A DNA stretch of 64,000 bases from Mycobacterium sp. KBS0706 (GCF_005938675.2 NZ_VCCH02000001.1:171389-235388), one strand, 5' to 3'. Numbered from the stretch's first letter, positions 9,327-18,227 are shown. The notes: generated by a model from the letters alone, not told the origin. Numbers and translations are program-made.

Positions 9327-10313
9327 ATGGCGGAGCCTGACCGGATCGACACCCTGATCGCAGCGGTGCCCCCCGCCCTGGCGCTCCGCGCCGGGCTGGA
9401 ACTCGGCATCTTCACCCGGCTCGGCGGCGGCCCGATGACGGCCGGCAGCCTCGGGGCCGCGCTCGACGTCGAGCCCGACCGCCTGTCGCGGCTGCTCTAC
9501 GCGCTCGCCAGCATCGGCCTCCTCGACGTCGAGGATGGTCGATTCCGCAACGGAGCGGAGGCATCGGCCTTCCTCGACGCGTCCAAGCCGACCTATCGCG
9601 GCGGCGATCATGCGTTGCTGCGCGAGATCTGGGGCGCCGACCTGCTGACCGCGGAGTCGCTGCGACAGAACCGGCCGGCGGCGCTGCACGACTTTTCCGA
9701 AGCCGGGCCTGAGGCCGCGGCGGCCTTCAGCCGCATGCTGGCGCCGGGCGGGCTGATGTTCGGCCGAAATCTGGCGCAGGAAATGGATCTCTCGAAGGTC
9801 GGGTCGGCGATCGACATCGGCGGGGGCGCCGGGACCATTCTGGTCGGGCTGCGCGAGCGGTGGCCGCGGATCGCGGCGACGCTGATGGAACTGCCGACGG
9901 TCGCGGCGGTCGCGCCGGACATCCTGGCGGAATACGGCGCCGGCGACGTGGTCGTCGAAGCGGGGGACATCACCGTCGCGCCATCGAGCGGCCGGCACGA
10001 CCTGGCGATCCTGAAGGCCGTCGTCCAGGTCCTGCCGCCGGACCAGGCGCGCTGTTCGATCCTGAACGCGGCGCGCTGCCTCACGCCCGGAGGCGAGATC
10101 GCCATTGCCGGGTCGGGTGTCGTCGATGACGACCGCCTCGGCCCGCCGGAGGGCGTGTTTCTCAACCTCACCTTCCTGAACCTCTATCGCCACGGCGAAT
10201 CCTACACCGAGGGCCAGTATCGCGCGTGGATGACCGAGGCCGGATTCCGGGATATCTCCCGGTCGCGCCTGGCGGATGGCTGCACCTTGTTCCGGGCGCG
10301 CCTCCCGGGCTGA
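9327..10313 (+). CDS. SAM-dependent O-methyltransferase (acetylserotonin/hydroxyneurosporene type)
   Basis: About 328 residues from the ATG preceded by AAGGGGATG. An N-terminal dimerisation winged helix (about residues 1-95, starting IAAVPPALALRAGLELGIF) is followed by the methyltransferase domain with SAM motif I AIDIGGGAGT (161-170). The LKAVVQVLPPDQARCSILNAA region corresponds to the catalytic-His segment of the family, but LKAVVQVLP replaces the usual LRNVLHDW, so the catalytic base may not be conserved. The substrate is probably a hydroxylated aromatic compound or natural product, but nothing nearby names it. It is divergent from the AraC regulator and convergent with the phosphotransferase gene. 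Confidence 0.8.
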   Translation: MAEPDRIDTLIAAVPPALALRAGLELGIFTRLGGGPMTAGSLGAALDVEPDRLSRLLYALASIGLLDVEDGRFRNGAEASAFLDASKPTYRGGDHALLREIWGADLLTAESLRQNRPAALHDFSEAGPEAAAAFSRMLAPGGLMFGRNLAQEMDLSKVGSAIDIGGGAGTILVGLRERWPRIAATLMELPTVAAVAPDILAEYGAGDVVVEAGDITVAPSSGRHDLAILKAVVQVLPPDQARCSILNAARCLTPGGEIAIAGSGVVDDDRLGPPEGVFLNLTFLNLYRHGESYTEGQYRAWMTEAGFRDISRSRLADGCTLFRARLPG

Positions 10314-10413
10314 TCGCGGCGGGAGATCAGACGCGGCGCGGCAGGCGCCGGACGCCGGGACGGTCGGAGTGACAAGTGTGGCGGGATCCGACGCGGCCTC
10401 TCGCTGCCGCCGC

Positions 10414-11154
10414 TCAGACTGCGCGGACTTCGGCAAGCCGCCGGATCGCGTAATCGTCGTCCCAGCAGACGGCGGCTTGCCATGCGGCCGATGCCTGCGC
10501 GGCGATGTCATGCGCGGCGCCGTCGAGGCCGGCGGCGTTGTGGGGCAGCACCAGGTCGAGGTCGGGGACGTCGACATGCGACTCGTCCCAGTCGATCAGC
10601 GCGACCCGATCCGCGGTGATGCGGATGTTGCCGGGGTTGGGGTCGCCGTGGACGACGCAGGTCCGGCGCCCGACGAGCCGCGCCCACGCCGCCCGGCATC
10701 GGGCGACGCCCTCCGGCGGCATCGCGGCAAGGTCGATCTTCGTTCCGGCCGCGGCGTGCAGAAGGTCGGTCGACCCCCGCCAGCCCGGGCGCTGCGGCCA
10801 GCCTTGCGTCAACCGATGCAGCCGGCGGAGCGTGTCGGCCACGCGACGCCAGTCGGCCGCCGTCTCGGGCGGCCCGCCCTCGACATAGGTCATCACCACC
10901 AGACCGTCCGCGAACAGCCGGCCGTCCGTCGTCGGGATCGGCATCGGCACGGCCAGGCCTGCACGGCCGAGGTGCTGGAGGAGCCCGGTCTCCCAGGCGA
11001 GATCGGCGTCGCTCCTGGCGCCGAGACGACCGACCGCGAGGCGCCCATGGACGCGCACGCTCCACACCTCGTTGGCGACGCCGCCGGCGAGCGGTTCGAT
11101 GCGGGCCGCATCGTCACCCCACTGCCCGAGTGCGTCCCATCTCGCTGGCGACAT
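10414..11154 (-). CDS. APH-family phosphotransferase
   Basis: A 246-residue protein with the aminoglycoside phosphotransferase/choline kinase fold. PLAGGVANEVWSV (about residues 21-33) is the nucleotide loop, VVHGDPNPGNI (about 167-177) is the catalytic Brenner-type motif, and ALIDWDESHVD (about 185-195) supplies the metal-binding Asp. The open frame continues far upstream, but AGGTCGGTCGAAG precedes this ATG and no homology is visible before it. Such proteins phosphorylate small alcohols, sugars or antibiotics; the substrate here is not predictable. It stands alone between convergent and divergent neighbours. Confidence 0.8.
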   Translation of the reverse strand: MSPARWDALGQWGDDAARIEPLAGGVANEVWSVRVHGRLAVGRLGARSDADLAWETGLLQHLGRAGLAVPMPIPTTDGRLFADGLVVMTYVEGGPPETAADWRRVADTLRRLHRLTQGWPQRPGWRGSTDLLHAAAGTKIDLAAMPPEGVARCRAAWARLVGRRTCVVHGDPNPGNIRITADRVALIDWDESHVDVPDLDLVLPHNAAGLDGAAHDIAAQASAAWQAAVCWDDDYAIRRLAEVRAV

Positions 11155-11340
11155 CTTCGACCGACCTGATTGCAGACTTCGGCGACAGTACAGGAATTTC
11201 TCAGCTCCGCGACGGCGTCGGTGCCGTCCTGCTCTGCCGCCATCATAATGGCTTCGCTCCGGGGGCGGCCGTAACCCCGCGGCCGGATTCGGCGAACCGG
11301 GTGTCGAGGCCCCGACGGGCCCGAATGGGAGATCCGGATC

Positions 11341-12051
11341 GTGACCAAGCGCTTCCCTTCCCTGCCGGCCCTGGCCGGCGCCCTGTCGCTGCTGGCGGTC
11401 GCCGCCGGGCTGGCGGTGACCCAATCCGCCGCCGAGGAGGCGCGGCTGGTGCCGCCGCCCGCGGTCGACGAGAGCGCCGGCGCGGCGACCGAGACCGCGG
11501 TGCTGGCCGGCGGCTGCTTCTGGGGCGTGCAGGGCGTGTTCCAGCACGTCAAGGGCGTCACCAGCGCCGTCTCCGGCTATGCCGGCGGCGACGCGCAGAC
11601 GGCGCAGTACGAGACGGTCAGCGGCGGCGGCACCGGCCATGCGGAATCGGTGAAGATCACCTACGACCCGCGCCAGATCAGCTATGGCCGCATCCTGCAG
11701 ATCTACTTCTCGGTGGCGCATGACCCGACCCAGTTGAACCGCCAGGGGCCGGACAGCGGCACCCAGTACCGCTCGGCGATCTTCCCGGCGGATGCGGAGC
11801 AGGCGCGGCTGGCGAAGGCCTATGTCGAGCAGCTGGACCGGGCCGGGGTGTTCGATGCGGAGATCGTCACCAGGATCGAGCCGGGCCACGCCTTCTACCC
11901 GGCCGAGGGCTACCACCAGGACTACCTGACGCTGCACCCGACCAGCCCCTATATCGTGATCAACGACCTGCCGAAGGTCGAGGCGCTGCAGCGCCTGTTC
12001 CCGGAATTGTATCGGGCCGACCCGGTGCTGGTCTCGGCGCAGACGAACTGA
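11341..12051 (+). CDS. msrA: Peptide-methionine (S)-S-oxide reductase with signal sequence
   Basis: A 236-residue MsrA starting at GTG 11341 with GGGAG upstream. The catalytic Cys59 lies in GGCFWG, followed by VSGYAGG, the GTGHAESVKI motif and the DPTQLNRQGPDSGTQYRS segment, all standard. An N-terminal hydrophobic stretch (about residues 8-26, ending near TQSAAEEA) looks like a secretion signal, so the enzyme probably repairs oxidised methionine in envelope proteins. This separates its role from the cytosolic MsrB encoded at 17.7 kb. It is followed by the cytochrome of the molybdenum hydroxylase operon, with a gap of 117 nt. Confidence 0.93.
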   Translation: MTKRFPSLPALAGALSLLAVAAGLAVTQSAAEEARLVPPPAVDESAGAATETAVLAGGCFWGVQGVFQHVKGVTSAVSGYAGGDAQTAQYETVSGGGTGHAESVKITYDPRQISYGRILQIYFSVAHDPTQLNRQGPDSGTQYRSAIFPADAEQARLAKAYVEQLDRAGVFDAEIVTRIEPGHAFYPAEGYHQDYLTLHPTSPYIVINDLPKVEALQRLFPELYRADPVLVSAQTN

Positions 12052-12168
12052 GAGGCGACAAATCGCCCCTGGCCAGGACGGAAATCTCGTCCGAGCATTG
12101 CCATAATCAGGAATGCACCGGCTGAAGGCCCGTGAGAGGACCGGCCGGCGGGCAAGGGACGGATCTCC

Positions 12169-13539
12169 ATGGGGCTGCTGCGCGCCGGCGGCATCGCGCT
12201 GGGAGTCGGGCTGCTGCTGGTCGTGGCCGGCGCGGCGGGGCTGTCCGCCTATGCCTGGCGGCCGGCGATCAACCCGGTCGACCCGCCGGCGGCGGCCAGC
12301 TTCGACCCGGCGCTGGTCGAGACGGGCGCCGAGCTGGCCGCGATCGGCAATTGCGCCACCTGCCACACCGCGCCGGGCGGCAAGCCCTTCGCCGGCGGCC
12401 TGGCGCTGCCGACGCCCTTCGGCACGATCTACAGCACCAACATCACCCCCGACCCGGAGACCGGCATCGGCCGCTGGCCGGAGGCGGCGTTCCAGCGGGC
12501 GATGCGCGAGGGCGTCGACCGTGCCGGCCGGCACCTGTACCCGGCCTTTCCCTATGACCACTTCACCCTGGTGTCCGACGCGGACAACCAGGCGCTGTAC
12601 GCCTTCCTGATGACACGCCAGCCGGTGCAGGCCCGGGCGCCGGCCAACGACCTGCCCTGGCCCCTGAACCAGCGCTTCGTGCTGGCCGGCTGGAAGCTGC
12701 TGTTCCTGCAGCCCGGCCCGCTCAAGCCCGACCCGGCGCATGACGCCGAGTGGAACCGCGGCGCCTATCTGGCCGAGGGGCTGGCCCATTGCGGCGCCTG
12801 CCACACGCCGCGCAACCTGTTCGGCGCCGAGGAGAAAGACCGCCGCTTCGCCGGCGGCGACGCCGAGGGCTGGCACGCCGTGCCGATCGGCAGCTTGTCG
12901 CCGGCGCCGGTGCCGTGGACCGCGGAGTCGCTGTTCCAGTACCTCCGCGACGGCTGGCACGGGCAGCACGGCACGGCGCAGGGGCCGATGGGCCCGGTGG
13001 CCGACAGCCTGGCGGCAGTGCCGGAAGACGATGTGCGGGCGATCGCCACCTATGTCGCCTCGGTGATGGGGCTGCCGGATGCGGAGGCCCGCAGGCGCGG
13101 CGACGCCCTGGCGGCGGCCACCGCCGACCCGGCCGGTCCCGGCACCCGGCCGCAATCGGCCGGCAGCCAGACCATCGCCGCCGCCGTTCCGGCCCAGGAT
13201 CCCGGCGCCGCGATCTATGCCGGCACCTGCGCCGCCTGCCATGAGAGCGGCCGGCCCTCGCCCTTCGGCGGCCTCGACCTGCGGCTCAGCTCCGCCATCG
13301 CCGGCGACAGCCCGGCCAATCTGATCCGCATCATCCGCCATGGAGTCCCGGCGGCGAGCGGCGCCCGCGGCCCGATCATGCCGGCCTTCGCCGCCGCCCT
13401 GTCGGACCGGCAGCTCGAGACGCTGCTGGCCTATCTGCGCGGCCGCTTCAGCGACCGGCCGGGCTGGACCGGGCTGAGCGACGCCGTCCGCGCCGCCAGG
13501 GACGGCGAGGTCGCCGCCGCCGCGGCCGCCAACCGCTAG
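12169..13539 (+). CDS. Tri-haem cytochrome c subunit of a molybdenum hydroxylase
   Basis: A 456-residue cytochrome with an N-terminal membrane anchor (residues 8-28) and three CxxCH haem sites: CATCH (62-66), CGACH (208-212) and CAACH (354-358). Methionines in the following segments could be distal ligands. This is the architecture of cytochrome subunits that take electrons from aldehyde or nicotinate/isoquinoline-type dehydrogenases and pass them to the respiratory chain. It directly precedes the iron-sulfur subunit (9 nt gap) and the molybdopterin subunit, so the three form one periplasmic enzyme. The actual substrate is unknown. Confidence 0.88.
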   Translation: MGLLRAGGIALGVGLLLVVAGAAGLSAYAWRPAINPVDPPAAASFDPALVETGAELAAIGNCATCHTAPGGKPFAGGLALPTPFGTIYSTNITPDPETGIGRWPEAAFQRAMREGVDRAGRHLYPAFPYDHFTLVSDADNQALYAFLMTRQPVQARAPANDLPWPLNQRFVLAGWKLLFLQPGPLKPDPAHDAEWNRGAYLAEGLAHCGACHTPRNLFGAEEKDRRFAGGDAEGWHAVPIGSLSPAPVPWTAESLFQYLRDGWHGQHGTAQGPMGPVADSLAAVPEDDVRAIATYVASVMGLPDAEARRRGDALAAATADPAGPGTRPQSAGSQTIAAAVPAQDPGAAIYAGTCAACHESGRPSPFGGLDLRLSSAIAGDSPANLIRIIRHGVPAASGARGPIMPAFAAALSDRQLETLLAYLRGRFSDRPGWTGLSDAVRAARDGEVAAAAAANR

Positions 13540-13548
13540 GGAGAGGTC

Positions 13549-14055
13549 ATGATCGAGCTCAAGGTCAACGGCCGCCGGCAGAGCATCGCCGCCGATCCCG
13601 ACACGCCGCTGCTGTACGTGCTGCGCGGCGAGCTGGAGCTCAACGCCGCCAAATACGGCTGCGGCCTGGGCCAGTGCGGCTCCTGCGCCGTGCTGGTCGA
13701 CGGCGAGGTGGTGTTCTCCTGCGTCGTCCCGGTGCTGCTGGCGGAGAACAAGGAGGTGACGACGCTGGAGGGGCTGGGCACCGAGGACGAGCCCGGGCCG
13801 CTGCAGCGCGCCTTCATCGCCGAGCAGGCGGCGCAGTGCGGCTACTGCATCCCCGGAATGATGATCCGGGCCCACGCGCTGCTGCGGAAGACCCTGACCC
13901 CTTCGGATGCCGAGATCCGCCGGGCGCTGCAGCCGCATCTCTGCCGCTGCGGCACCCATATGCGCATCCTGCGGGCGATCCGCCGCGCCGCGCAGGAGAT
14001 GCGGAGTGCGTCGGCCGAACCGCAGGGCCCGGCACCGCGGGAGTCGGTGCTGTGA
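13549..14055 (+). CDS. (2Fe-2S) subunit of a xanthine-dehydrogenase-family hydroxylase
   Basis: A 168-residue small subunit carrying two [2Fe-2S] centres. The plant-ferredoxin cluster uses Cys38, Cys43, Cys46 and Cys58; the second cluster uses Cys97, Cys100, Cys132 and Cys134 (CGYC and CRCG). It resembles the IorA/aldehyde-oxidase small subunit. It has no signal peptide, which suggests it is exported folded together with the Tat-directed large subunit. Its TGA overlaps the GTG start of that subunit (GTGA), so translation is coupled in equal amounts. There is no FAD domain, as expected when electrons leave through a cytochrome. Confidence 0.93.
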   Translation: MIELKVNGRRQSIAADPDTPLLYVLRGELELNAAKYGCGLGQCGSCAVLVDGEVVFSCVVPVLLAENKEVTTLEGLGTEDEPGPLQRAFIAEQAAQCGYCIPGMMIRAHALLRKTLTPSDAEIRRALQPHLCRCGTHMRILRAIRRAAQEMRSASAEPQGPAPRESVL

Positions 14056-16283
14056 GCGCCGGCCTGTCCCGCCGGAGCATGCTGCAGGGCGCCGGCGGCC
14101 TGGTGGTCAGCTTCGCCCTCGCCCCCGCCGCCCGGGCGCAGCAGGCGGCGCCGCAGCCTGCCCTGCCCGGCAGCCTGGAGGACGCGCCCTTCCTCGATTC
14201 CTGGATCCGGATCGACCCCAAGGGCGCGGTCACCGTCTTCACCGGCAAGGCCGAGCTGGGCCAGGGCATCGCCACCGCCCTGCAGCAGATCGCGGCGGAG
14301 GAGCTGGGCCTGTCCTTCGAGACGCCGACCATCGTCACCGCCGACACCGGCCGCACCCCGAACGAAGGCTACACCGCCGGCAGCCATTCGATGCAGGACA
14401 GCGGCACCGCCATCCGCAACGCCGCGGCCCAGATGCGCGAGATCCTGCTGGCCGAGGCGGCGCGGCAGATGGGCATCCCGGCCGACCAGCTGCAGCTGGA
14501 GGCCGGCAATGTGGTGGCGCCGGACGGCAACCGCCGCTCCTACGGCGCCCTGGCCGCCGGCCTGTCGCTGCATGTCCAGGCGCAGCCGGAGTCGAGGCTG
14601 ACCGACCCCGCCGCCTTCCGGGTGATGGGCAAGCCGCTGCCGCGGATCGACATCCCGGCCAAGGTGACCGGCGGCGAGGCCTATGTGCAGGATCTGCGCC
14701 TGCCCGGGATGCTGCATGGCCGGATCGTGCGGCCGCCGAGCTATGGCGCCCGGCTGGCGGCGCTGGACCTGGGCGCGGCCGAGGCCTTGCCCGGCGTGGT
14801 CAAGGTGGTGCGCGACGGCAATTTCCTGGCGGTGGTGGCCGAGCAGGAGTTCCAGGCGGTCAAGGCGATGCGGCTGCTGGCCGCCGCGGCGCAATGGCAG
14901 GAGGATTCGACGCTGCCGGACCAGGCGCGGCTGCCGGAGGCGCTGCTGGCGCTGCCGGCCAAGGACTTCCCGATCCTCGAGCGCTACGGCGCCACGCCAT
15001 CCACCCCCGGCCGGACGCTGGAGGCCAGTTATTCCCGGCCCTATCTGCTGCACGGATCGATCGGCCCGTCCTGCGCCGTGGCGCAGCAGGAGGCCGACGG
15101 GCTGCTGACGGTGTGGACCCACACCCAGGGCGTCTATCCCGACCGCAAGGCGATCGCCGAGATGCTGGGCCGGCCGATCGAGCAGGTGCGCTGCATCCAT
15201 GTTCCGGGCTCCGGCTGCTACGGCCATAACGGCGCCGACGACGCCGCGGCCGATGCCGCGCTGCTGGCCGCCGCCCTGCCCGGCCGCGCGGTGCGGGTGC
15301 AGTGGATGCGCGAGCAGGAGCACGCCTGGGAGCCCTTCGGCCCGGCGATGGTGGCCCAGGCCCGCGCGACGCTGGACCAGGCCGGCCGCATCGCCGACTG
15401 GGATTACGGGGTGTGGAGCAACACCCATTCGATGCGCCCCGGCCCGGCCGGCAGCCTGCTGGCCGCGCGGCACCTGGCCAAGCCCTTCCCGGTGCCGGCG
15501 CCCCGGCCGCTGCCGCAGCCGGAGGGCGGCGGCGACCGCAACGCCATCCCGCTCTACACCCTGCCCAGCGCCCGGGTGGTGCACCACTTCCTGCCGGACA
15601 TGCCGCTGCGCATCTCCGCCCTGCGCTCGCTCGGGGCGCAGATGAACGTGTTCGCGATCGAGAGCTTCATGGACGAGCTGGCGCTGGCCGCCGGCGCCGA
15701 CCCGGTCGAGTTCCGGCTGAAGCATCTGGACGACCCGCGCGCCCGCGACGTGATCGCCGCTGCGGCCGAGGCCTTCGGCTGGGCCCAGGGGGCCCAGGGA
15801 AAGCCGGCCGCCCCCGGGCACGGCCGCGGCTTCGCCTTCGCCCGCTACAAGAACCTGGCCGCCTATTGCGCCGTGGCGGTGGAGGTCGCGGTCGAGCGCG
15901 AGACCGGCCAAGTTCGCGTGCCGCGCATCGTCGCCGCGGTCGATACCGGCCAGGTGGTCAACCCCGACGGGGTGCGCAACCAGATCGAGGGCGCAGTGCT
16001 GCAGTCGATGAGCTGGACCCTGTATGAGAGCGTCGGCTTCGACCAGGCGCGGATCACCTCGGTCGACTGGTCGACCTATCCGATCCTGCGCTTCGACGCG
16101 GTGCCGGACAGCGTCGAGGTCCGCATCGTCGACCGGCCGGGCGCGCCGTTCCTGGGCTGCGGCGAAACCGGCCAGGGCCCCGCCAGCGCAGCCCTGGCCA
16201 ACGGCATCGCCGATGCCGCCGGCCAAAGGCTGCGCGACCTGCCGCTGACCGCCGCCCGGATCAAGGCCGCCATCGGGGTGTGA
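14052..16283 (+). CDS. Molybdopterin-binding large subunit (isoquinoline 1-oxidoreductase/aldehyde oxidase type)
   Basis: About 743 residues from the GTG overlapping the previous stop; the frame is open further upstream but only as a shadow. A twin-arginine signal (Arg7-Arg8, SRRSML) with a hydrophobic stretch ending ARAQQ marks export of the folded cofactor-loaded enzyme. Molybdopterin-domain features include TGKAELGQGIATALQQIAAEEL, AYTAGSHSMQDSG-like segments and the C-terminal GCGETGQGPASAALANGI, whose Glu is the catalytic residue of the family. The enzyme hydroxylates an aldehyde or N-heterocycle using water. It is distinct from the cytosolic xanthine dehydrogenase at 33.5-37.4 kb. Confidence 0.9.
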   Translation: MSAGLSRRSMLQGAGGLVVSFALAPAARAQQAAPQPALPGSLEDAPFLDSWIRIDPKGAVTVFTGKAELGQGIATALQQIAAEELGLSFETPTIVTADTGRTPNEGYTAGSHSMQDSGTAIRNAAAQMREILLAEAARQMGIPADQLQLEAGNVVAPDGNRRSYGALAAGLSLHVQAQPESRLTDPAAFRVMGKPLPRIDIPAKVTGGEAYVQDLRLPGMLHGRIVRPPSYGARLAALDLGAAEALPGVVKVVRDGNFLAVVAEQEFQAVKAMRLLAAAAQWQEDSTLPDQARLPEALLALPAKDFPILERYGATPSTPGRTLEASYSRPYLLHGSIGPSCAVAQQEADGLLTVWTHTQGVYPDRKAIAEMLGRPIEQVRCIHVPGSGCYGHNGADDAAADAALLAAALPGRAVRVQWMREQEHAWEPFGPAMVAQARATLDQAGRIADWDYGVWSNTHSMRPGPAGSLLAARHLAKPFPVPAPRPLPQPEGGGDRNAIPLYTLPSARVVHHFLPDMPLRISALRSLGAQMNVFAIESFMDELALAAGADPVEFRLKHLDDPRARDVIAAAAEAFGWAQGAQGKPAAPGHGRGFAFARYKNLAAYCAVAVEVAVERETGQVRVPRIVAAVDTGQVVNPDGVRNQIEGAVLQSMSWTLYESVGFDQARITSVDWSTYPILRFDAVPDSVEVRIVDRPGAPFLGCGETGQGPASAALANGIADAAGQRLRDLPLTAARIKAAIGV

Positions 16284-16385
16284 GGATTTCATGCCACACC
16301 CGCTCCGTTTGCCGGCGCAAGCTGGGAACGGTCGCCCAGTCCACATCGTTTCCAAGACTGGTGGGACACAGGTACGGAGTTCGTA

Positions 16386-16610
16386 ATGCTGAAGCCAGCC
16401 ATGATCATCCTCGCCGCGGCACTGTCACTCGCAGCCTGCGGCCGCGACCCCGGCACGCGGGCGCTGTCGGGCGGCGCGCTCGGCGCAGGACTTGGCGCCG
16501 GCACGGCCGCGATCACCGGCGGCAATGTCGGGACCGGCGCGATCATCGGCGGTGTCGGCGGCGCGGCCGTCGGCGGCCTGACGAGCTGCCGCACCGTCGG
16601 TCGCTGCTGA
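16386..16610 (+). CDS. Small glycine-zipper lipoprotein
   Basis: A 74-residue envelope protein. The signal peptide ends in the lipobox LAAC (lipidated Cys about residue 19), followed by a Gly/Ala-rich region with repeated GxxxG spacing (GGALGAGLGAGTAA and GGNVGTGAIIGGVGGAAVGG), as in osmotically regulated lipoproteins. GGAG lies upstream of the ATG. Two C-terminal cysteines (SCRTVGRC) are unusual for such a protein. It appears to be a single-gene unit ending in a strong hairpin. Confidence 0.8.
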   Translation: MLKPAMIILAAALSLAACGRDPGTRALSGGALGAGLGAGTAAITGGNVGTGAIIGGVGGAAVGGLTSCRTVGRC

Positions 16611-16625
16611 TCCGGGATCGTTACC

Positions 16626-16664
16626 GTTCGGGCCTGCGGAGACGGCTTCTCCGCAGGCCCGAAC
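16626..16664 (+). terminator. Strong hairpin terminator after the lipoprotein gene
   Basis: A perfect 17-bp stem (16626-16642 paired with 16648-16664) around a 5-nt loop CGGCT, starting 15 nt after the lipoprotein stop. It is followed by a T-rich but interrupted tract (CTGATTCTGTG), so termination may be incomplete without a factor. Confidence 0.75.
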
Positions 16665-16812
16665 CTGATTCTGTGAACGGCGGCGCTCGATCGTGGGATG
16701 AGGTCAGGACGAGTTGCTCCCCCCGCTCAAGGCCGGGGTCGCAATGATGGTTTAGGGAGTGCTGAAACTGACTCGCTTGCGAGACCTTTCGGACACCGAC
16801 TTATTTCTTCAC

Positions 16813-16885
16813 CGTCATTCCCGCGAAAGCGGGAATCCCTATCCGGTGAAAGCTTGAAGAGATCCCCGCTTTCGCGGGGATGACG
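16813..16885. repeat. Inverted repeat with internally palindromic arms
   Basis: The left arm (16813-16839, with CCCGCGAAAGCGGG) and right arm (16861-16885, with CCCCGCTTTCGCGGGG) are near reverse complements, with CGTCAT and ATGACG at the outer ends. It is a typical intergenic repeat of proteobacteria. Together with the terminator it accounts for the recognisable content of the 16611-17045 gap; the remaining sequence has no gene I can support. Confidence 0.7.
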
Positions 16886-17045
16886 GATTGGGGGTTTCGA
16901 AACGGTCTCGCTTGCGGGGGAAGCGCTCGAAGACGTTCGATTGAGGTCCCGTCCGAGCGTACGGGCTCGACCTCAATTCGAGGAGCCGCCCGTCAGGGCG
17001 TGGTGGCTCCTCCCGTGAGGGTGTCTCCGGATCAACGGCGCCGCG

Positions 17046-17228
17046 CTACCACCGGACCTTCGCCGTCAATCCGGCAAGCCGGTCGGCCGGCACCGCCGCG
17101 TCGAAGGCCGCCATGCGGAGAGCCTCGGACTCATACGCCTCATCCGGCGCGTCGCCGGCCAGGATGACGGTGTAGCTCGTCACCAGGGTACCGTTCTCGT
17201 CGAACACGTCGACGACGTGCTCCGGCAC
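17046..17228 (-). CDS. Small hypothetical protein
   Basis: A 60-residue acidic protein read from a GTG start because AGGAGG lies 6 nt upstream; the longer frame starting at 17312 overlaps the neighbouring gene and lacks a ribosome site. It reads VPEHVVDVFDENGTLVTSYTV, then an acidic stretch and an Ala-rich helix. No family recognised. It follows the PRC-barrel gene on the same strand by about 20 nt and is probably in its operon. Confidence 0.55.
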   Translation of the reverse strand: MPEHVVDVFDENGTLVTSYTVILAGDAPDEAYESEALRMAAFDAAVPADRLAGLTAKVRW

Positions 17229-17247
17229 GGCGACCTCCTGGCGGCCG

Positions 17248-17625
17248 TCAGCGCGGCAACGGACCGGTCCAGTATGGGCTGATGCCGTAATAGTCGTGAA
17301 TGTCCTGCTCATATTCGCGGTTCCAGCGCGGCGGGGTGTCGGCGGCGTAGACCGGCGCCCCTTCCAGCTGCTCGCGCGACAGGTTCACGACATAGCCGCC
17401 CTGGCTGGTGTCGTAGTCCAGCGTCGACCAGGGCAGCGGGTGATATTTCTCGCCGATGCCGAGGAAGCCGCCGAACGACATCACGGCATAGGCGACGTGC
17501 CCGGACCGCTTGTCGAGCATCACGTCGTGGATCTCGCCGAGATGGTCGCCCGCGGTGTTGTAGACCTCGGTCCCGGCCACCTTGTCGCCGGAAATCAGCG
17601 CGGTCGTCTCTTCACGATGTTCCAT
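17248..17625 (-). CDS. PRC-barrel domain protein
   Basis: A 125-residue protein from the ATG preceded by GAGGAGA. The PRC-barrel occupies roughly residues 10-85: ISGDKVAGTEVYNTAGDHLGEI, then the DVMLDKRSGHVAYAVMSFGGFLGIGEK segment typical of stand-alone PRC proteins in alphaproteobacteria. The C-terminal tail (PPRWNREYEQDIHDYYG) is conserved in many such homologues. These soluble proteins are often linked to stress or photosynthetic complex assembly, but the role here is unknown. It is followed closely by a 60-residue hypothetical gene. Confidence 0.85.
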   Translation of the reverse strand: MEHREETTALISGDKVAGTEVYNTAGDHLGEIHDVMLDKRSGHVAYAVMSFGGFLGIGEKYHPLPWSTLDYDTSQGGYVVNLSREQLEGAPVYAADTPPRWNREYEQDIHDYYGISPYWTGPLPR

Positions 17626-17741
17626 GGCCCGTCTCCTCGCGTTTCGATACACGTATAACGGGAGGAGACGGCCTGTCGGTTCCTATCAGGATTGTGCGAT
17701 TTTCGGGGGCGCGGGATCATCTTCGCAAGCCCGCCCGAGGC

Positions 17742-18140
17742 TCACTCCGGCTGGAAGTCCAGCGCCACGCCGTTGATGCAATAGCGCAGCCCGGTGGGCG
17801 GCGGGCCGTCCTCGAAGACATGGCCGAGATGGCTGCCGCAGGTGGCGCAATGCACCTCGACGCGGGTCATGCCGAAGCTGCGGTCGACCGTGGTCTCGAC
17901 CGAGTCCGGCACCGGGTCGTTGAAGCTGGGCCAGCCGGTGCCGCTCTCGAACTTCAGATTCGATGCGAACAGCCTGCTGCCGCAGCCGGCGCAGCAGAAA
18001 GCGCCCGGCCGGTGCTCGTGCAGCAGGGCACAGCTTCCCGGCCGCTCGGTGCCGTGGTGCCGCATCACCTGGTATTGCTCGGGCGTCAGGATCTGGCGCC
18101 ACTCGGCATCGCTGCGGGTCACGGGATAGGGTTCGGGCAT
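17742..18140 (-). CDS. msrB: Peptide-methionine (R)-S-oxide reductase
   Basis: A 132-residue MsrB, usual length, with AGGAGA before the ATG. The zinc-binding pairs are Cys50/Cys53 (CAGC) and Cys98/Cys101 (CATC), and the catalytic cysteine is Cys121 in RYCINGVAL. ESGTGWPSF and GHVFEDGPPPTGLRYCIN are the family signature blocks. There is no signal peptide, so it reduces methionine-R-sulfoxide in the cytosol. It is divergent from the SDR gene by 87 nt. The long frame running upstream on this strand is only a shadow of the SDR and VOC genes. Confidence 0.95.
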   Translation of the reverse strand: MPEPYPVTRSDAEWRQILTPEQYQVMRHHGTERPGSCALLHEHRPGAFCCAGCGSRLFASNLKFESGTGWPSFNDPVPDSVETTVDRSFGMTRVEVHCATCGSHLGHVFEDGPPPTGLRYCINGVALDFQPE

Positions 18141-18227
18141 GCTCGATCTCCTGAGCCGGTCCGGGGAGGCGCCGGCGTTCCGACCCTGATATAGGGTGGC
18201 ATCGCGAGTCGACACAGGGAGGATGGC

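Noticed and set aside
10414..13959. Minus-strand open frame of over 1100 codons
   Set aside because: Only the last 246 codons (10414-11154) are a real gene; the rest is antisense to msrA, the tri-haem cytochrome and the iron-sulfur subunit, with His/Arg/Gly-rich composition typical of GC-rich shadow frames.
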